Below, one piece after another: positions 5,150 to 10,522 of a stretch of 10,522 nt of DNA. This DNA is from JAJRVH01 sp964505995 (GTDB lineage: Bacteria; Pseudomonadota; Zetaproteobacteria; Mariprofundales; Mariprofundaceae), in contig CAZDLB010000064.1 in assembly GCA_964505995.1 (NCBI GenBank), positions 1-10,522 of the forward strand. The letters run 5' to 3'. The translations under genes were made by a program, and so were the position numbers. The notes under the pieces are model-generated. The model had not been told where the DNA came from. It saw only the letters and a program-made list of their open reading frames with translations, and ran no database searches. The first letter of the stretch is position 1. Each line of letters starts with the position of its first letter.

Positions 5150-7750
5150 TCACCGCTTCGCCGCTGACGCGGGGAGGGGGTTCCAGTCAAGATGCGGCCA
5201 CTGGCCTCGCAGGCTGAATCGGCCGGCTGAATCCTGAATCAGGCCGGTGATTCGTCCGCTGGCGTCGATGCTCGCCCATCCGCGGTAATCGTGCCCGCGA
5301 TGGACCAGCCGGATGTTCTTCACGTTCACCGCTTCGCGGCCGATGCGGAAGCGGCCTTCCAGTCTGCGAAAGGCCCGTGGCGAGCTGTCCGTTTCCCGCT
5401 GATAGCGGCCATTGTAGATCAGCAGATCCCCGTTGCTCGTCCGCCATCCGGCGAGCGACTGGCCGATTTCGCCGCGGATGCGGACATTCGCATGCAACGT
5501 GCCGCCAAGCCGGGCCTTCAGGAGGGTGTCCATGCCGCGCAGCTGCTCAAGTTGCACGCCATGGAGCCTGAGATCGCCGTCCAGGCCGATGCCATCTGTT
5601 CCCCGAAACAGGCGCATGCGGCGGAAGCTCGCGCGTCCGCCGCCCAGCCCGGCTTCGCCGTTGCTCAGGGCCAGGCCACCATCCCGCCAGGCATAGGATG
5701 CCGCTAATGCCTTCCAGTCATTGTCCAGCAGCCGGGCATCGACCTGGGACAGCGATCCCTCCAGCTGAAGCCTGTTCCAGGCGGGATCCAGCGGCGGCAA
5801 CCGGTCCAGATTGGCGAAGCCGGAAAGGATATCAAGCCGTCCCTTCATGTGTGCGAAATCAAAGCGGCCGGAGAGTTCCGCATGGCCGTGGGCACCCTCG
5901 AGGTGCAGATGCCGTGAACCCAGCAGGCCGTTCTTCGCGGTGATGGAGCCGGAGGCCTTCCAGTCGGCCGTGCCAAGCTGTTGCATCAGGAGCTGTCCGC
6001 CGGCCCGTTTCATCCATGGCCAGGGCGTGTTCCGATCGCCATCCCAGGATGTGGAGATCGAATCGCCGGAGAGTTTGCCATGAAAGCCGGTGAACGGAGC
6101 GGGGAGGGTGGCAAGAAAGCCCGCGGCCTCGTCGAAATCCAGCTCGATCTCCCGGAGTGAAAACCTCCGATGGGCAGCCTTGCGATGCCATTCCAGTTTC
6201 CGGACCCGGCTTTCCGAGAGCCGGCAATGATCCAGGCTGAGTTCCGGCTCGGCAGATACAGCCAGCGGATCATCGCCCTGCCAGCGAAGGCGACCGGCGC
6301 AGTTCAGCGGCACGGACGCCGGCTTGTTCAGCCGCGGGTGTTTAAGCCCGCTTTCGGTGGCATCGAGCCTGAAGCGGAGCTCACTGGCGCGGGCATGCCT
6401 GCGGAAATCCAGTGCCAGATCCAGCTTTCCCGAGGCCTGATACGTGGCATCAAGTCCGTGCTCCTGCAACGCCACATCCAGCCAGGGCTTCCAGAAACTT
6501 GCGGGCGCCTGCACCCGCAGCCGGGCGCCATCTTCCTCGCCGTCATGAAAAAGTTCGATTCGGAGAGGGGCAGCCATTTGCCGGGCGTCTTGCGAATCGT
6601 GGCTCTTCAGGCGCCAGGCCTTGCCCCGGCCTTCGATGCGGGCATGGGCCAGCCTCAGATCCGGCAGCGCCATGTCTTCCCTGCCATGGAAGACCAGATG
6701 CGTCAGATCCAGATCGGCGCTGGCCGACCAGACCCCTTCATGCCAGTTCAGCCTGGCCGAAAAATCGCCCTGTCCACTCCAGTCCGGCAATGGCGCACCC
6801 CGCAGCAGGGCGATCATGATGGCCAGGGGCACGGCCCGGCCGGTGATCGAGGACGCGCATCCGTCACGGCCGCATTCGCCTTCCAGCGCGATGGCGGCGG
6901 CATGACTGAAATGGATGAAGCTGTCGCGCCACAGCGTCCGCCCATCCGGCTCATGGCTGAGCTTGCCGCGCAGGCGGATCGGTTCGCGCTGATCCGCCTG
7001 CAGGCTCAGTTCGCCAAAGAGCGACCAGCTTTTGCCGGTGCGCATGTCCATCGTCAGCGTGCCGCTGATCTGCCGCGCCGGCAGCTCAAGCGCGCGGTTC
7101 ATCCGTTCCGGAAGCCAGGGCGCAAGGGCACGGGCGGATACGCGGTTGAACTTGAGCTTGCCGAATCCGGATGCGGCTTCGCCCCGTCGGAAGTCGATGC
7201 GGCCATGGCCCCGCAATCCCTGGTCCCGTTTCTGCGCCTGAATCTCCCAGAGCATCTCGCGGTTTTGGCCGATGCCACGAACATCCAGATAAACGTCATC
7301 GAGGATCGCCTGATCACCGGAACGCAGCGCGCAGCGCACCAGCTGCAGCCGCTCGGTGGGAAGCCGGGCGATGATGCCCGGATCGAATGCCCCGGGACTG
7401 CCACCGTCCTCCGTGGCGCCGCTCAGCCGGATGATACCGTCATGGATCGCGATATCGGCCAGCTCGATCTTGCCGAGAAGCAGCGGCAGCAGCCGCAGCC
7501 CGAGGTCGAGATGGGCCGAATCCACGGAGGCCACCGGGGTTGAAAGACGCGCATGCTCCAGGCGCAGTCCGGGTCCATGCAGCAGGGACGGCCGGACGTC
7601 TTCCATCTGCAGCGTGGTTCCCGGAAGGCGGGTCAGCTGACGGGCGATCTCGTCGCGGATGGCGCCGGAGTCCAGCCGATAGAACAGCAGCAGGGCCAGA
7701 AGGCCCAGGCCTGCGCATGTCAGCAGAACCCTGCGCAGGACCCGGCTCAT
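5150..7750 (-). CDS. AsmA-like envelope protein
   Basis: An 866-residue protein with an N-terminal membrane anchor (residues about 7-23, RVLLTCAGLGLLALLLF, after a basic MSRVLRR) and a large predicted periplasmic beta-rich remainder. The first 110 residues have the AsmA-type pattern: LLHGPGLRLEHARLSTP followed by LDLGLRLLPLLLGKIELADI. The C-terminal third has the repetitive strand pattern of AsmA-like C-terminal regions (for example LGGTLHANVRIRGEIGQSL and GDLLIYNGRYQRE). The AsmA/YhdP/TamB-type families are linked to outer-membrane assembly and phospholipid transport between membranes; assigning that here is inference. It is longer than E. coli AsmA (about 617) and shorter than YhdP (about 1266), so I give no symbol. 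The ATG lies 4 nt after the gatB stop with AAGGG upstream, so it is probably co-transcribed with gatAB. Its stop is 6 bp from the convergent cytochrome gene. Confidence 0.8.
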   Translation of the reverse strand: MSRVLRRVLLTCAGLGLLALLLFYRLDSGAIRDEIARQLTRLPGTTLQMEDVRPSLLHGPGLRLEHARLSTPVASVDSAHLDLGLRLLPLLLGKIELADIAIHDGIIRLSGATEDGGSPGAFDPGIIARLPTERLQLVRCALRSGDQAILDDVYLDVRGIGQNREMLWEIQAQKRDQGLRGHGRIDFRRGEAASGFGKLKFNRVSARALAPWLPERMNRALELPARQISGTLTMDMRTGKSWSLFGELSLQADQREPIRLRGKLSHEPDGRTLWRDSFIHFSHAAAIALEGECGRDGCASSITGRAVPLAIMIALLRGAPLPDWSGQGDFSARLNWHEGVWSASADLDLTHLVFHGREDMALPDLRLAHARIEGRGKAWRLKSHDSQDARQMAAPLRIELFHDGEEDGARLRVQAPASFWKPWLDVALQEHGLDATYQASGKLDLALDFRRHARASELRFRLDATESGLKHPRLNKPASVPLNCAGRLRWQGDDPLAVSAEPELSLDHCRLSESRVRKLEWHRKAAHRRFSLREIELDFDEAAGFLATLPAPFTGFHGKLSGDSISTSWDGDRNTPWPWMKRAGGQLLMQQLGTADWKASGSITAKNGLLGSRHLHLEGAHGHAELSGRFDFAHMKGRLDILSGFANLDRLPPLDPAWNRLQLEGSLSQVDARLLDNDWKALAASYAWRDGGLALSNGEAGLGGGRASFRRMRLFRGTDGIGLDGDLRLHGVQLEQLRGMDTLLKARLGGTLHANVRIRGEIGQSLAGWRTSNGDLLIYNGRYQRETDSSPRAFRRLEGRFRIGREAVNVKNIRLVHRGHDYRGWASIDASGRITGLIQDSAGRFSLRGQWPHLDWNPLPASAAKR

Positions 7751-7754
7751 CCGA

Positions 7755-9188
7755 TCAGCCCTTGAGCAGCTCTTTCAGACGCTGGTTGACCATGCCGGGA
7801 TTGGCCTTGCCCTTCGAGGCCTTCATGACCTGACCGACGAAGAAGCCGATCAGCTTTTCCTTGCCGGCCCGGTACTGCGCGACCTGCTCCGGGTTGGCCT
7901 CCATGATCTTAAGGATCAGGCCATCGATGGCGCCAGTATCGGTCACCTGCTTCAGCCCCCTGGCCTCGATGATCGCATCGGCCTCATCCTCCGAGGTCAT
8001 CATCGCATCGAGCACGTCCTTGGCGATCTTGCCGGAAATGGTGTTGTCGGCGATGCGCTCCAGCAGGCCGGCCAGACGATGCGGCGATACCGGGGATTCG
8101 GTGATGTCCTTGCCGGCCTCCTTCAGCCGCCCGAGAAGCTCGTTGGCCAGCCAGTTGGCACAGCGCTTGGGATCGGCCGGGTGGGCCGCGACCAGCGATT
8201 CGAAGTAGTTCGCCAGCTCGCGGGACTGGCTCAGCACGTCGGCATCGTAGGCCGAAAGTCCGTATTCCGTCTCGAAGCGCTTGCGCATCTGGCCCGGCAG
8301 CTCCGGCATCGCGGCGCGGATGGCTTCCAGCTCCTCCTCATTGATGCGCAGCGGCGGCAGATCCGGCTCCGGGAAATAGCGATAGTCGTGCGCCTCCTCC
8401 TTGCTGCGCATCGAGCGCGTCTCGCCCCTGGCCGAGTCGTACAGCCGGGTTTCCTGAACGACCTCGCCGCCGTCCTCGATGATCTCGATCTGGCGGTTGA
8501 CCTCGTACTCGATCGCCTGCTTGATGAAGCGGAAGGAGTTCAGGTTCTTCAGCTCCGTGCGCGTGCCGAACGGCGTGCCGGGGCGATGCACCGAGACATT
8601 GGCATCGCAGCGGAACTGGCCCTTTTCCATGTCGGCATCGGAGACATCGAGAAAGCGCACGAGCTGGTGCAGCTGCTTCAGGTAGGCCACGGCCTCATCG
8701 GCCGAGCGCATGTCGGGCTCGGACACGATCTCCATCAGCGGCACGCCCGAGCGGTTCAGGTCGATATGCGAGACGCCGTCCAGCCCCTCATGCAGCGACT
8801 TGCCGGCATCCTCCTCCATGTGGATGCGGGTGATGCCGATGCGCTTTTCGCCGCCGTCCCTCGTCGGGATGTCGAGATAGCCGTTCTCCACCAGCGGCAC
8901 CGGGAACTGCGTGATCTGGTAGCCCTTGGGAAGATCGGGGTAGAAATAGTTCTTGCGGTCGAACCTGGATTCGAGATTGATCGTCGCATTGATCGCCAGG
9001 CCGGTCAGCGCGGTCTTGCGCGCCGCTTCCATGTTCAGTACCGGCAGCTGGCCGGGCATGCCCAGACAGACCGGGCAGGTCTGGGTGTTCGGCTCGGCGC
9101 CGAATTCGGTGGAACAGCCGCAGAAGGCCTTGGTCCGGGTGTTGATCTGGACGTGGACCTCCAGTCCGATGACGACTTCCCAGCTCAT
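7755..9188 (-). CDS. gatB: Asp-tRNA(Asn)/Glu-tRNA(Gln) amidotransferase subunit B
   Basis: GatB binds the misacylated tRNA and phosphorylates its Glu or Asp side chain, which is then amidated with ammonia delivered from GatA; the complex is cytoplasmic GatCAB. The 477-residue product has the family's normal length. The N-terminus WEVVIGLEVHVQINTRTKAF leads into the zinc-binding cysteines Cys23, Cys25, Cys38 and Cys41 (FCGCS and CPVCLGMPG). Further marks are NYFYPDLPKGYQITQF, DLNRSGVPLMEIVSEPD, RCDANVSVHRPG and DYRYFPEPDLPP, and the C-terminal YqeY-like tRNA-binding domain ends KANPGMVNQRLKELLKG. The ATG overlaps the gatA stop as ATGA and has AAGGGGG six bases upstream. The AsmA-like gene starts 4 nt downstream. 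Confidence 0.97.
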   Translation of the reverse strand: MSWEVVIGLEVHVQINTRTKAFCGCSTEFGAEPNTQTCPVCLGMPGQLPVLNMEAARKTALTGLAINATINLESRFDRKNYFYPDLPKGYQITQFPVPLVENGYLDIPTRDGGEKRIGITRIHMEEDAGKSLHEGLDGVSHIDLNRSGVPLMEIVSEPDMRSADEAVAYLKQLHQLVRFLDVSDADMEKGQFRCDANVSVHRPGTPFGTRTELKNLNSFRFIKQAIEYEVNRQIEIIEDGGEVVQETRLYDSARGETRSMRSKEEAHDYRYFPEPDLPPLRINEEELEAIRAAMPELPGQMRKRFETEYGLSAYDADVLSQSRELANYFESLVAAHPADPKRCANWLANELLGRLKEAGKDITESPVSPHRLAGLLERIADNTISGKIAKDVLDAMMTSEDEADAIIEARGLKQVTDTGAIDGLILKIMEANPEQVAQYRAGKEKLIGFFVGQVMKASKGKANPGMVNQRLKELLKG

Positions 9189-10522
9189 TGCTCACCCCCT
9201 TCGGCTGCAAAGGCAGCAGGCGTGTTGCGATGCCACGCCGTGGCGGATTCGAAGGCCGCGGCCGCGGCGAGCAGACGGTCCTCGCGCCAGGCCGGTGCGA
9301 TCCACTGCAGGCCGACCGGCAACCCGTCCACCAGGCCGCAGGGCTGGGAAAGGCCGGGAAGGCCGGCCAGATTGACCGCAATCGTGAAGACATCGGACAG
9401 ATACATCGTCAGCGGGTCATCGGTCTTCTCGCCGATTTTGAAGGCCGTGACCGGGCTGGTCGGCGTGGCGATGACATCCACCTGTTCGAAGGCGCGGGTG
9501 AAATCGTCGCGGATCAGCGTACGCACCTTCTGCGCCTTGAGGTAGTAGGCATCGTAATAGCCGGAGGACAGCGCAAACGCGCCGGTCAGGATGCGTCGCT
9601 TGACCTCGGCGCCAAAGCCTTCGTCGCGCGTGCGGGTGTACATGTCCAGCAGATCCTCGGGATTCTCGCAGCGGTGGCCGAAGCGCACGCCGTCGTAGCG
9701 CGCCAGATTGGCCGAGGCCTCGGACGGCGCGATCACATAATAGGCGGGCACCGCGGCTTCGGTATGCGGCAGATGGATGTCGACGATCTCCGCTCCCAGC
9801 TCGCGGCAGGTTTCAAGCGCGTCCTCGATGGCCTGCTGCACGCCGGCATCCATGCCCTCGATGAAATACTCGGCCGGCCTGCCGATCTTCAGGCCCTTCA
9901 TGTCGCGCGTCTCGCAGGCGCCCAGCCAGTCGATCTCGGGCGCATGCATCACCGAGGTCGAGTCCATCGGGTCATGCCCGGAGATGGCTTCGGCGATCAG
10001 TGCCGCATCCTGAACCGAGCGCGTCATCGGGCCGGCCTGATCCAGCGACGAGGCAAAGGCGATGATGCCGCGGCGCGAAACGCGGCCATAGGTCGGCTTC
10101 AGTCCGGTGATGCCGCACAGCGCGGCCGGCTGGCGGATCGAGCCGCCGGTGTCGGTGCCGAGCGCCGCCGGCGCAAGGGCTGCCGCGACGGCTGCGGCCG
10201 AGCCCCCGGAGGAACCGCCGGGAATGCGCTCCAGATCCCATGGGTTGCGACAGGGACCGAAGGCCGAGGTTTCGTTCGAGGAGCCCATCGCGAACTCGTC
10301 CATGTTCGTCTTGCCGACGAGCACGGCGCCGGCCTCCTTCAGCTGCGTGATCACATGCGCGTCATAGGGGGCGTGAAAGTCCTTGAGGATGTTGGAGCAG
10401 CACTGGGTCGGCCCGTCCTGGGTGCAGAAGATATCCTTCACCGCGATCGGCAGACCCTCGAGCTTTCGCGGCCCATGCTTGGCGCGGTACGCATCCGAGG
10501 CCTCGGCCTGTTCCAGCACATG
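9185..10522 (-). CDS. gatA: Asp-tRNA(Asn)/Glu-tRNA(Gln) amidotransferase subunit A (N-terminus beyond window)
   Basis: GatA is the glutaminase subunit that hydrolyses glutamine and channels ammonia to GatB. In-window codons give 445 residues of a protein usually about 485, so roughly 40 N-terminal residues lie past the right edge; the frame is open to the last base, and the apparent initiator at 10519 is an internal GTG (valine). The amidase-signature features are complete: the catalytic lysine in GLPIAVKDIFC (codon 10436-10438), VGKTNMDEFAMGSSNE, the serine-rich PGGSSGGSAAAVAAA, the catalytic cis-serine/serine region GTDTGGSIRQPAALCG, and GLKPTYGRVSRRG. The C-terminal part has DVIATPTSPVTAFKIGE and NLAGLPGLSQP. 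Its stop overlaps the gatB start by 4 nt. gatC is not visible here and may lie just upstream of gatA. Confidence 0.97.
   Translation of the reverse strand, partial: HVLEQAEASDAYRAKHGPRKLEGLPIAVKDIFCTQDGPTQCCSNILKDFHAPYDAHVITQLKEAGAVLVGKTNMDEFAMGSSNETSAFGPCRNPWDLERIPGGSSGGSAAAVAAALAPAALGTDTGGSIRQPAALCGITGLKPTYGRVSRRGIIAFASSLDQAGPMTRSVQDAALIAEAISGHDPMDSTSVMHAPEIDWLGACETRDMKGLKIGRPAEYFIEGMDAGVQQAIEDALETCRELGAEIVDIHLPHTEAAVPAYYVIAPSEASANLARYDGVRFGHRCENPEDLLDMYTRTRDEGFGAEVKRRILTGAFALSSGYYDAYYLKAQKVRTLIRDDFTRAFEQVDVIATPTSPVTAFKIGEKTDDPLTMYLSDVFTIAVNLAGLPGLSQPCGLVDGLPVGLQWIAPAWREDRLLAAAAAFESATAWHRNTPAAFAAEGGEQ

Noticed and set aside
6170..7543. 457-codon plus-strand open frame opposite the AsmA-like gene
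   Set aside because: The minus-strand frame has a membrane anchor, a ribosome binding site and AsmA-type patterns, and continues the gat operon; the plus-strand frame has no motif and begins inside it.
8079..9545. 488-codon plus-strand open frame opposite gatB and the end of gatA
   Set aside because: It mirrors the strongly recognised gatA/gatB frames; long antisense frames are expected in GC-rich coding DNA, and the translation shows no family motif.

Overview
The window is ordinary chromosomal DNA of a GC-rich (about 60% or more by eye) Gram-negative bacterium, most likely a member of the Pseudomonadota. The evidence is the bacterial-type split acetyl-CoA carboxylase (separate accB and accC), a type II dehydroquinase next to accBC, a periplasmic cytochrome c, an AsmA-like envelope protein and a GatAB amidotransferase. 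The class cannot be fixed from the sequence. Coding density is very high, and base composition looks even throughout. I see no tRNA, rRNA, CRISPR array, transposase or phage gene.

Layout: (1) 1-2327, minus strand: a compact operon reading TPR protein > aroQ > accB > accC (accC runs off the left edge). The steps are an ATGA overlap, a 15-nt gap and a 10-nt gap. It joins a shikimate-pathway enzyme to the biotin carrier and biotin carboxylase of fatty acid synthesis. (2) 2328-2419: a 92-bp divergent intergenic region. (3) 2420-5143, plus strand: thiS, thiG (thiazole half of thiamine), hemE (uroporphyrinogen decarboxylase) and a small secreted monoheme cytochrome c. A 104-bp gap between thiG and hemE holds a structured inverted-repeat element, the most unusual non-coding object here. 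(4) 5150-10522, minus strand: gatA (start beyond the right edge) > gatB > an 866-residue AsmA-like protein, joined by an ATGA overlap and a 4-nt gap. This operon meets the cytochrome gene tail to tail with 6 bp between stops.

Functionally the window is core metabolism: malonyl-CoA synthesis, chorismate precursor synthesis, thiamine thiazole formation, heme synthesis with a heme-protein consumer next door, tRNA-dependent Gln/Asn formation, and envelope lipid homeostasis. I found no convincing new multi-gene system. The items worth a second look are the repeat between thiG and hemE, the uncharacterised TPR protein heading the aroQ-accBC operon, the AsmA-like gene attached to gatAB, and the cytochrome c next to hemE.
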